Source of the DNA: UBA6197 sp047638075
GTDB taxonomy: Bacteria > Pseudomonadota > Alphaproteobacteria > Rhodobacterales > Rhodobacteraceae
NCBI RefSeq assembly: GCF_047638075.1
Contig: NZ_JBLJBV010000069.1
Location: 1-11,782, forward strand
Length of the DNA stretch: 11,782 bases
Direction of reading: 5' to 3'
Shown: positions 1-5,904 of the stretch, one piece after another
How positions within the stretch are numbered: the stretch's first letter is position 1
Layout of the letters: every line of letters begins with the position of its first letter
Notes under the pieces: generated by a model
Seen by the model: only the letters and a program-made list of their open reading frames with translations
The model's database searches: none
Told to the model about the DNA's origin: nothing
Translations under genes and position numbers: made by a program

Positions 1-2
1 TC

Positions 3-260
3 CCGATGGCGGGGTATACGCTGGCGATCGACTTTCCCAACCGCGACGAAGCCCGATCCCTGATCCGGCGGCTGGAGGAACGCACGGCAAACGCTGGTGG
101 GCGGCTTTACTTTGCCAAGGATGGCTTGGGAACCGGTGCCGATATCCGCGCGATGTATCCCGAGTTGCCCGATTGGCAGGCCGAGGTCGCGCAGGCCGAC
201 CCCGACCGCCACCTTGAAACTGACCTCGTGCGCCGTCTGAACCTAAGGAGCGCCCCATGA
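3..260 (+). CDS. DprE1-like FAD-dependent oxidase, C-terminal end (partial at 5' end)
   Basis: The frame is already open at the window edge, so the ATG at position 6 is an internal methionine and only about the last 85 residues are seen. They match, from memory and without gaps, the C-terminus of mycobacterial DprE1: a GYTLAIDFP strand, then GGRLYFAKD, then MYPELPDW, then DPDRH and a closing RRLNL. DprE1 is the FAD enzyme (VAO/ALO family) that oxidises the 2-OH of decaprenylphosphoryl-ribose to the keto intermediate. The lysine at bases 117-119 aligns with the active-site Lys418 of the M. tuberculosis enzyme. The residue at bases 24-26 is alanine where that enzyme has Cys387. The stop overlaps the start of the DprE2-like reductase by four bases, which supports a two-step epimerase unit. 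It could also be another member of the same oxidase family acting on a related polyprenyl-sugar. Confidence 0.85.
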   Translation, partial: PMAGYTLAIDFPNRDEARSLIRRLEERTANAGGRLYFAKDGLGTGADIRAMYPELPDWQAEVAQADPDRHLETDLVRRLNLRSAP

Positions 261-994
261 ACACCACCTGGATCATCCTTGGCGCCACGTCAGCCATGGC
301 ACGGGCCTTTGCGCGCCGCCTTGCCGCCGACGGGGCCGGGCTGCTTTTAGCTGGGCGCGACCTGCCCGAGCTGGCCCTTCTGGCCGAGGATTGCCGCCTG
401 CGCGGTGCCCGTCTGGCCGAGCCAATGGCGTTTGACACCCGCAACCCCGAGGGTTTCACCGCCCTGATCGAGCGCCTGGAGGCTGAAGAGGGCGAATTGA
501 ACGCCGCTGTCTTTGCCGGATCCATGCCCGATCAGGCGTCAATCGACGCAGATCCTGCGCTGATTGGCGGCACAGTAACCGACAGTTTCGTCGGCCCGGC
601 GCAGGTCTTGCAACTATTGGCGCCCTTGCAAGAGGCGCGCGGCGGGGGCACCGTTGTGGGCGTAGGCTCGGTTGCGGGCGACCGGGGGCGCATTGGCAAC
701 TATGTCTACGGCGCGGCCAAGGCGGGGTTTCATACCTATCTGTCGGGCCTGCGCAACCGGCTGACGCGGGCGGGTGGGCATGTCGTCACCGTGAAGCCCG
801 GCTTTGTCGATACCGCCATGACCTGGGGGCTGCCCGGCCTGTTTCTGGTCGCCTCGCCAGACGATGTGGCGGGTGACATTTTGCGGGCCGTCAAAAGACG
901 CCGCAACACGATCTACACGCCGTTTTTCTGGCGCTATATCATGCTGATCATCCGCACCATCCCCGAACCGATCTTCAAGAAGATGAAGATCTGA
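257..994 (+). CDS. DprE2-like short-chain dehydrogenase/reductase (polyprenylphospho-2-keto-pentose reductase)
   Basis: This 245-residue protein is a classical-length SDR. The N-terminal Rossmann turn is GATSAMARA (residues 9-17), a looser form of the usual GxxxGxG that is also seen in DprE2-type enzymes. The catalytic set is Ser138 (GVGSVAG), Tyr151 and Lys155 (YGAAK), followed by VKPGFVDTAMT at 179-189. The C-terminus is hydrophobic and basic (residues 224-245), which suits work at the membrane on a lipid-linked sugar. In mycobacteria DprE2 reduces the 2-keto intermediate made by DprE1 and so inverts C2 to give the arabinose epimer. The start is the ATG of an ATGA overlap with the preceding oxidase, with AAGGAG upstream inside that gene, so the two are probably translationally coupled. 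The family call alone could fit many SDRs. The specific role rests on the DprE1-like partner and the UbiA fusion nearby. Confidence 0.85.
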   Translation: MNTTWIILGATSAMARAFARRLAADGAGLLLAGRDLPELALLAEDCRLRGARLAEPMAFDTRNPEGFTALIERLEAEEGELNAAVFAGSMPDQASIDADPALIGGTVTDSFVGPAQVLQLLAPLQEARGGGTVVGVGSVAGDRGRIGNYVYGAAKAGFHTYLSGLRNRLTRAGGHVVTVKPGFVDTAMTWGLPGLFLVASPDDVAGDILRAVKRRRNTIYTPFFWRYIMLIIRTIPEPIFKKMKI

Positions 995-1009
995 CCGCCC
1001 CAAGGCCCG

Positions 1010-2443
1010 CTAAAGAACCGGGCCGATAGTTGAGATGACGTTGTTCCAGACACGCCGATACATGGGCCAAGCCTCCACCTCGGGCAGCACCACCCGGGTT
1101 GAGGCGGCGACGTAATCGGCTTGCCGGACCAAAAGGGCAGCGGTGGTTGCCGCGTCCTGCAGCAGGATGTTGTTTTCGTAATTCAGCCCAAAGCTGCGCA
1201 GGTCCATATTGGATGACCCCAAAAAGCTGACCTGCCCGTCAATGGTCAGCGTTTTGGCATGTAAAAGCCCGTCGCAGAATTCAAAAATCTCAACCCCTGC
1301 GCGCAGAAGTTTGCGGTAATAGCTGCGGCTTGCGGCCGAGACGATCCACGAATCATTGCGCTGCGGAAAGATGATCCGCACCTGCACCCCCCGTAGTGCA
1401 GTTGCGCAGATCGCCTCAAGCACGGTCGCATCCGGCACGAAATAGGGGGTAGAGATGGTCAGCGTTTCGCGTGCCGATTGGATCAGAACGGAAAATAGTT
1501 GCGGCGTCGCCGCCCCCCGCTCGGTGGGCCCGTCGCCCATGATCAGGGCCGGAAACCCATCGGCCACAGGCAGGGCAGAGGTCGAGATGGCATCCTCATC
1601 ACCCGCAGCATCCGCGTGAAGCAACCAGTCGCTGGCGAAGAGCAACTGGTTTTGCGCCACCACCGGCCCGGTAACCCGTAGCATCACATCAACCCAAGGC
1701 GCAAAGGCCGGTTTGACGCGAAATTCGGGGTCCGCGCAGTTCTGGCTGCCACAATGCGAAATCTGCCCGTCAATCACCGTGATCTTGCGATGATTGCGCA
1801 GATCTATCCGGCTGAAGATCAGCGTGTAAAGCAGATTGCCAATCGGTAACGCCACCGCCGTTTTGACGCCTGCATCCTGCATCCGCTGCCAAAGCGGCGA
1901 ACGAATGATCGCCCGCGCGCCCAGACTATCAGCCATTGCGCGGCACTCTACCCCGCGCTTTGCCGCGCGGATCAGTGCCTCGGCAACATTGGTGCCGGTT
2001 TGGTCGTCCAGCCAGATGTAGTAAAGCACGTCCACCTGGCGGGTCGCGGCGTCAATATCGGCAACCAGCCGGGCCCGCGCACCCGCCGCATCAGGCATCA
2101 GTTCGGCCGCGTTGCCCGTGGTCAGCCCAAACCCGTTGATCGAGGCGGCGTAATGAAACGCTGCGCGGTATTCCGGCGCGATCATCCGGTCAATCGCCTC
2201 ACGGCTGCCCAGGGCCGAACCTGCGCCTGCATGTACGCGCCTTGAAACCGCATGGTGCCGCGCTGTCGCGGCGCGCCCCAAGGTAACCTCACCAAACAGG
2301 AAATAGAGCCCGATCCCTAGCGCCGGCAGCATCGCCACAACGATAAACCACGCCATACGGCTGGCCGGGCCAAGATCGTCGCGCAGCAATATCCGCAGCG
2401 AAATGGCCACCATCAGCACAATATGCAGCCCTAGATACAGCAT
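1010..2443 (-). CDS. cls: Cardiolipin synthase (phospholipase D superfamily)
   Basis: The 477-residue protein has the layout of bacterial ClsA. Two N-terminal membrane segments (about residues 3-20 and 30-51) are followed by two phospholipase D domains. Each carries a complete HKD motif: His218, Lys220 and Asp225 in NHRKITVIDG, and His395, Lys397 and Asp402 in HAKTLTIDG. Both are followed by the usual GSxN element (CGSQN at 231-235, GSSNMD at 409-414). The family joins two phosphatidylglycerols to give cardiolipin and glycerol at the inner membrane. It is the third gene of an operon, 57 bases after the HAD-UbiA gene. Its stop lies only 15 bases from the stop of the converging SDR gene, leaving no room for a separate terminator. 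The ATG is preceded by a G-rich stretch that could serve as a ribosome binding site. Confidence 0.93.
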   Translation of the reverse strand: MLYLGLHIVLMVAISLRILLRDDLGPASRMAWFIVVAMLPALGIGLYFLFGEVTLGRAATARHHAVSRRVHAGAGSALGSREAIDRMIAPEYRAAFHYAASINGFGLTTGNAAELMPDAAGARARLVADIDAATRQVDVLYYIWLDDQTGTNVAEALIRAAKRGVECRAMADSLGARAIIRSPLWQRMQDAGVKTAVALPIGNLLYTLIFSRIDLRNHRKITVIDGQISHCGSQNCADPEFRVKPAFAPWVDVMLRVTGPVVAQNQLLFASDWLLHADAAGDEDAISTSALPVADGFPALIMGDGPTERGAATPQLFSVLIQSARETLTISTPYFVPDATVLEAICATALRGVQVRIIFPQRNDSWIVSAASRSYYRKLLRAGVEIFEFCDGLLHAKTLTIDGQVSFLGSSNMDLRSFGLNYENNILLQDAATTAALLVRQADYVAASTRVVLPEVEAWPMYRRVWNNVISTIGPVL

Positions 2444-2500
2444 GCCATGCCCCCCTGCCCCCGATCTTGCAAAGAAGCCCCTGCCAAGACCAGCGGAATG

Positions 2501-3934
2501 TCAGCCGCCAAACCACTGCGCCCATATTCCAGCCGCCCAGAACATCAGGCTGAGCGTGATCATCAGTATTCCTAAACCCAGCTTGTCGCGCAGCGCAAAG
2601 ACGATCGGATCATAGTCTTGCTTGCCAAACCAGCCCAGCACAACCATGCGGATCAGCCACCACGCCATCGGGATCAGCGCAACCCACAAAAGCCAGGTAT
2701 CGGGGTAAAGCGCGTGGCCCTGATCCGAAACGGAATAGAGGAAAAAGATCAACAGGGCCCCAAACACGCCCAGCCCCGCCACGTTCAACAGGTCTGGCCT
2801 GTCCGGCCGGCCATAGCCACGCCCCGGAAGGCGGTCATCATTGGTGGCCAAAGTCAGCTCTGTCAGGCGTTTGACGCAGCCCAAAGCCACAAACACCGGG
2901 AAGATGAAGATCAACATATAGACCGAGACCTCAACTTGCCCCGCCGCCGCCCCTGCGACCACCCGAATGGTATAAAGCCCGGCCAGCGTTGCGATATCTA
3001 CCCAGCGCATCCGCTTCAGCCGCAGCGAATAGGCCAGTGACGTGACCATATAAAGCACGACCGCACCCAAAAACGCCCCATTCAGCGCCGCACCAATACC
3101 CAGCGCGAGCGCGGCCAGAAACAGGCTGGCGATCATCCCCACCGCGATCGGTACCGCCCCGCTGGCAAAGGGCCTGCGGCATTTCGTAGGGTGCAGGCGG
3201 TCGGCCTCAAGATCCAACAGGTCATTGACGATGTAGATCGACGAGGCAGCAGCCGAAAAAGCGACCATACCCAGCACAATCGGCAGCAGGGTTTCCATAT
3301 CAAAGCGGTGCGACGCAATCATCGGCAGCAGCAGCAGCACGTTCTTGACCCACTGGTGCGGGCGCAGCGCCTTGATAAGCCCCCTGAACGACCAGCCACC
3401 GGGTAGCGTCACCACGTTCTTGCCGCGCTGGGCCAAGCTGTCGCTGGCAGGCACACGGCCCACCACCAGCGCGTTTTCAGCCTGGTCCCAAATCGGCATG
3501 TCAATGCCCGCATTCCCTGCGTAGTCAAAGCCCGCCTCGCCAAAGGTGGCCACCAACGCCTCGGCCTTGGCGCGACCTTTCAGGTTGGTCACCCCATCCG
3601 AGGCAAAAACCGTCTGCGACAACCCGTAATCCGCCGCCAGTTGCGCCACCTGCGCCCGGTCCGAGGCTGAAGCCAAAACCACTTCGCGCCCTGCGGCCTG
3701 TGAATTCAGTGCCAGTTCCGCCACCGCCGGATTGACGGGCAAGAGATCAGTTCGCAGCTGTGCAATTTCGGCCAGTTCAGCCTTCAACCGTGCACGATGA
3801 CCAAAGTGCTGCACGCAGATGCGCAACGTAGCCAGCGGGTCACGCCCCAAGCCCGCCCAAAAGGCCTCAAACAGCAGGTCGGTTTTCAGGAATGTGCCAT
3901 CCACATCCAGCACAAGCGGCTTCATTTCAGCCAT
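2501..3934 (-). CDS. HAD-phosphatase / UbiA-prenyltransferase fusion, probable polyprenyl-phosphate phosphoribosyltransferase
   Basis: This 477-residue protein has two parts. Residues about 6-165 form a HAD hydrolase: DVDGT at 10-14 (nucleophile Asp10, acid Asp12), motif II serine in LASAS (about 87-91), lysine near 119-123, and motif IV YAGNAGIDMPIW at 138-149. Residues about 185-477 are a polytopic UbiA domain with RPHQWVKN at 191-198 and the first Asp motif NDLLDLEAD at 237-245, followed by HPTKCRRPFASG. That pattern resembles mycobacterial Rv3806c, which transfers phosphoribose from PRPP to decaprenyl phosphate. It differs from quinone or haem prenyltransferases. A HAD domain on the same chain would be well placed to remove the 5-phosphate of the product. 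That substrate is an inference. The gene starts three bases after the transglycosylase stop, with AAAGGG upstream of its ATG. Met4 is an alternative start. Confidence 0.88.
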   Translation of the reverse strand: MAEMKPLVLDVDGTFLKTDLLFEAFWAGLGRDPLATLRICVQHFGHRARLKAELAEIAQLRTDLLPVNPAVAELALNSQAAGREVVLASASDRAQVAQLAADYGLSQTVFASDGVTNLKGRAKAEALVATFGEAGFDYAGNAGIDMPIWDQAENALVVGRVPASDSLAQRGKNVVTLPGGWSFRGLIKALRPHQWVKNVLLLLPMIASHRFDMETLLPIVLGMVAFSAAASSIYIVNDLLDLEADRLHPTKCRRPFASGAVPIAVGMIASLFLAALALGIGAALNGAFLGAVVLYMVTSLAYSLRLKRMRWVDIATLAGLYTIRVVAGAAAGQVEVSVYMLIFIFPVFVALGCVKRLTELTLATNDDRLPGRGYGRPDRPDLLNVAGLGVFGALLIFFLYSVSDQGHALYPDTWLLWVALIPMAWWLIRMVVLGWFGKQDYDPIVFALRDKLGLGILMITLSLMFWAAGIWAQWFGG

Positions 3935-3937
3935 GGA

Positions 3938-4768
3938 CTACCCTTTCACGGCAAAAACGCAACCGTCCGTTACCAGCTCTGGCGGCGTGCGGCACAATCC
4001 ACGCGCCACACCCCACGCGGCCAGCACCTTGGGCACATAATCCCGTGTTTCGGCATAGGGCGGCACGCCACCGTTCTTCTTTACAGCGTTCTCGCCAGAA
4101 TTATAGGCCGCAATCACCATTAGCGGGTCACGGTCAAACTCTTTCATCAACCAATCAAGGTACGCGACACCGCCCTTGATATTCTGCACCGGGTCCGTGC
4201 TATCCGTAACCTTGAAGCGCGCCGCCGTAGCAGGGATCAACTGCATCAGCCCCACCGCCCCCGACGAAGATACCGCATCAATACGGCCACCCGATTCAAT
4301 TCCAATCACCGCCAACACCAGTGCGGGCGACACCTCAGTGCCGATCGTGGCGCTTAAGATGTCTGTGCCATGCCGGGCGGCGATCTCTTGCATGTGCTGA
4401 AGCCGCGGCGCGGACACAGCCGCCCCCGAGGGGCCCTGGCTCAGCGCGGCAAGCGCCTTGGCAAAGCGCCCCGCCTTGTCGCCCAGACCGGGCGAAACCG
4501 CCTGCCAATACCACGCATAGGACCCCACAGCCCTTGGGGTAGCCGAGGGGGCAGTCACCGGTGCCCAGGGTTCTTGCAGCCGGGCGGCCAGCGCGCGTTT
4601 TTGTTCTTCGGGGTCGATCTGGATGGTGATGAGCTTTCGCGTGCCCGGCTTTGGCACACCAATTCTTTTGGCGGTAAACTGAGGATAGGGCTGCGGGCCA
4701 TCCTCAGCCGCAGCCGGCACAGCATAAACCGCCGCACAGATCATGAATGCACTTGCCCAATTGCGCAT
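3938..4768 (-). CDS. Secreted lytic transglycosylase (SLT family)
   Basis: The 276-residue protein begins with a signal peptide (basic start, hydrophobic core about residues 5-20, probable cleavage after the AAA near 19-21). A linker of low complexity follows, then a C-terminal SLT domain at about 137-253. The catalytic glutamate is Glu158 in IESGG. The family elements GLMQL (173-177) and AYNSGENAV (221-229) are present. Such enzymes cleave the MurNAc-GlcNAc bond of peptidoglycan with formation of an anhydro-muropeptide. Two cysteines in the tail (259 and 270) could form a periplasmic disulfide. It is the first gene of the operon that continues with the HAD-UbiA fusion (three-base gap) and cardiolipin synthase. 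Its promoter should lie in the 4769-4920 stretch. I see no classical lipoprotein box: the only early cysteine, Cys11, sits inside the hydrophobic core. Confidence 0.92.
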   Translation of the reverse strand: MRNWASAFMICAAVYAVPAAAEDGPQPYPQFTAKRIGVPKPGTRKLITIQIDPEEQKRALAARLQEPWAPVTAPSATPRAVGSYAWYWQAVSPGLGDKAGRFAKALAALSQGPSGAAVSAPRLQHMQEIAARHGTDILSATIGTEVSPALVLAVIGIESGGRIDAVSSSGAVGLMQLIPATAARFKVTDSTDPVQNIKGGVAYLDWLMKEFDRDPLMVIAAYNSGENAVKKNGGVPPYAETRDYVPKVLAAWGVARGLCRTPPELVTDGCVFAVKG

Positions 4769-4922
4769 TGTCGCGCCGTTCCTGCCTTGCCTCGGTTATT
4801 CTTCGTTTTTTTCACTATCCCGCAAACCTGCACCAAAGGCCAGAAAATCCGCCGATTGACCCCAATTCGACCTATGGATTGACCTTTCGGCCACAGCAGG
4901 CAGGGTAAGCGTTAATAAAAGA

Positions 4923-4945
4923 TAAAATAATTTACGGTTATTTTA
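4923..4945. promoter_or_regulatory. Perfect 8-base inverted repeat overlapping the candidate -35 box
   Basis: TAAAATAA (4923-4930) and its exact reverse complement TTATTTTA (4938-4945) flank a seven-base spacer that contains the TTTACG -35 candidate. A dimeric regulator bound there would cover the promoter. TTAA at 4912-4915 followed after seven bases by TAAA also resembles a CtrA-type half-site pair with one mismatch. Neither reading is more than suggestive in AT-rich sequence. Confidence 0.3.
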
Positions 4946-4959
4946 CATATGGTTACAAT
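4931..4959 (+). promoter_or_regulatory. Candidate sigma-70-type promoter for the first Flp-like pilin
   Basis: A TTTACG (4931-4936) and a TACAAT (4954-4959) are separated by 17 bases and lie in the most AT-rich part of the region. The predicted start near 4966 would give a leader of about 158 bases before the pilin ATG at 5124. The match is by eye. The -35 box is weak, and AT-rich DNA gives such matches by chance. Confidence 0.35.
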
Positions 4960-5110
4960 AATCTCCAGCTAAAAAAATGCCGTTCGTGAAAATGCCGTGC
5001 ACCTGCCCAAATCCTGCCACCATCAGACGGCCATATAGGGACATGCCGAGACGAAGAGGCCAGAACGAAGGCGGCCAATGACACGGAGCGGATTGAGCAA
5101 CCCAGACCCT

Positions 5111-5117
5111 AGGAGAG
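5111..5117 (+). promoter_or_regulatory. Ribosome binding site of the first Flp-like pilin
   Basis: AGGAGAG lies six bases before the ATG at 5124. This strong Shine-Dalgarno sequence fixes the start of the short gene and predicts high translation, as expected for a structural pilin. Confidence 0.75.
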
Positions 5118-5123
5118 ACCCAA

Positions 5124-5318
5124 ATGAAATTCTTCAAACTCACCAAGAAATTCCACGACGAAGAAGACGGCGCCGTAACTGTTGACTGGGTCGTGCTGAC
5201 CGCAGCCGTTGTCGGCCTGGGCGCCGCCGCGCTGATCATGGTCCGTGAGCAAACCGGAACCCTGACCTCTAAAATCTCTAGCTACCTGAACACGGCGTCG
5301 GTCAAGACCACGTTCTGA
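5124..5318 (+). CDS. Flp-like small pilin, copy 1
   Basis: This 64-residue protein has the build of a Flp/Fap-type type IVb prepilin: a short charged leader (residues 1-16) ending in EEDG, then a hydrophobic helix from about 18 to 40, then a short polar tail. Cleavage by a TadV-type prepilin peptidase would be expected after Gly17, leaving a mature N-terminus AVTVDW. The usual glutamate at mature position 5 is replaced by aspartate, and the family's common tyrosine after it by tryptophan. Flp pilins assemble through the Tad machinery, but no tad or cpa gene is in the window. Its core is shared with a second copy 162 bases downstream. It may be a true pilin or a related small membrane protein of unknown role, because such GAVTVDW proteins are often annotated only as hypothetical. 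A strong terminator follows directly. Confidence 0.82.
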   Translation: MKFFKLTKKFHDEEDGAVTVDWVVLTAAVVGLGAAALIMVREQTGTLTSKISSYLNTASVKTTF

Positions 5319-5336
5319 TCTATTGCCTTGAAAATC

Positions 5337-5367
5337 GAAGGCCGCACCTTCGGGGGCGGCCTTTTTT
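5337..5367 (+). terminator. Intrinsic terminator after Flp-like pilin 1
   Basis: AAGGCCGC (5338-5345) pairs perfectly with GCGGCCTT (5356-5363). Inside, after one A-G mismatch, two further C-G pairs close a TTCG tetraloop at 5349-5352. A run of six T follows at 5362-5367, two of which pair in the stem. It begins 19 bases after the pilin stop and is a textbook rho-independent terminator. It separates the two pilin genes into different transcription units unless there is read-through. Confidence 0.9.
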
Positions 5368-5480
5368 ACAAAAGCTGTCATGCGCTATTGCGTGATCTAC
5401 GTCGAAACGTGCTGCCAATGTGCATCATGCTGCTTAGGGACACAGCCGTCCCCGCCAATACCGGACAAGGAACCCATAGT

Positions 5481-5678
5481 ATGACGTTGATCCGCCAGCA
5501 CCTACGCAGCTTTCATCGCGCTGAAGACGGTGCCGTGACGGTGGATTGGGTCGTGCTGACTGCGGCAGTTGTAGCGCTGGGTATGATCGCCGGCGGGTTC
5601 ATCTGGAGCGGCACAGGTGCCACCACCAGTAAAATCGCCAGTTTCATCAAGACACAGGAAGTGATGTCGTCTTTTTGA
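5481..5678 (+). CDS. Flp-like small pilin, copy 2
   Basis: This 65-residue paralogue of the upstream pilin has the same plan: a basic leader ending in AEDG (residues 14-17), predicted cleavage after Gly17, a hydrophobic helix at about 18-43 and a short polar tail. Residues 15-31 (EDGAVTVDWVVLTAAVV) are identical to copy 1 while leader and tail differ, so the signal and helix core are under strongest constraint. As in copy 1, aspartate stands at mature position 5 instead of glutamate. The frame is open further upstream to 5328, but AAGGA at 5467-5471 sits nine bases before the ATG at 5481, and from there the leader matches copy 1 in length, so this start is chosen. The strong terminator upstream means that it probably has its own promoter within 5368-5470. 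I could not identify clear boxes there. Confidence 0.82.
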   Translation: MTLIRQHLRSFHRAEDGAVTVDWVVLTAAVVALGMIAGGFIWSGTGATTSKIASFIKTQEVMSSF

Positions 5679-5904
5679 GCATTGGCTTTTTCAAATTCCA
5701 TGATCGCCTTTTGAGTTGACTGAACCAGTGGCCTTTTCCGGCCTGAGTTTTTGTTCGGGAGCCACGCCGAATTTGTCGACCTCGGGCAAACGCCGGATCA
5801 GGTGAGCTTGCCTTTCAAGATGGTTTTACGACCTTTCAAGAATATGTTCTGACCGGGTTTCAAGCTGTTTGGTTGATCACCCCCTTGGATCATAGAATCG
5901 GCGG
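5679..5904. other. Intergenic region between converging pilin 2 and kpsT
   Basis: These 226 bases lie between the 3' ends of convergent genes and hold no convincing gene. A weak hairpin (GGCC, six-base loop, GGCC at 5730-5743) four bases before a T5 run could terminate the pilin 2 transcript. The 10-mer CCTTTCAAGA occurs at 5811-5820 and 5832-5841, exactly 21 bases apart, and its core TTTCAAG recurs at 5858-5864. I found no strong terminator for the capsule operon on the - strand. Confidence 0.5.

Larger units (their letters stand above)
4769..5123. other. Divergent intergenic region between the transglycosylase and Flp-pilin genes
   Basis: This 355-base stretch separates genes that point away from each other, so it must hold the promoters for both the envelope operon and the first pilin. 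The part from about 4903 to 4980 is strikingly AT-rich against GC-rich surroundings. An 8-mer GATTGACC occurs twice on the + strand (4854-4861 and 4877-4884), 23 bases apart. A promoter-like pair and a palindrome (separate entries) lie in the AT-rich part. A 29-codon ORF at 4992-5081 has no convincing ribosome binding site. I see no RNA gene or known riboswitch pattern. Confidence 0.6.

Noticed and set aside
4370..4882. A 170-residue open frame on the + strand opposite the lytic transglycosylase.
   Set aside because: It is a shadow of a gene with clear SLT motifs, and its arginine- and histidine-rich composition is that of a reverse frame.
4992..5081. A 29-codon ORF on the + strand in the divergent intergenic region.
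   Set aside because: It has no clear ribosome binding site, an arginine- and proline-rich composition typical of chance frames, and no family resemblance. It lies in the probable leader of the pilin transcript.
5328..5480. An N-terminal extension of the second pilin by 51 codons.
   Set aside because: The extension runs through the terminator hairpin and has no ribosome binding site. The internal ATG at 5481 has one and gives a leader matching copy 1.
5730..5752. A GGCC hairpin followed by a T-run as terminator of pilin 2.
   Set aside because: The stem is only four base pairs and the T-run begins four bases after it, so it was not listed as a terminator, only noted in the intergenic entry.
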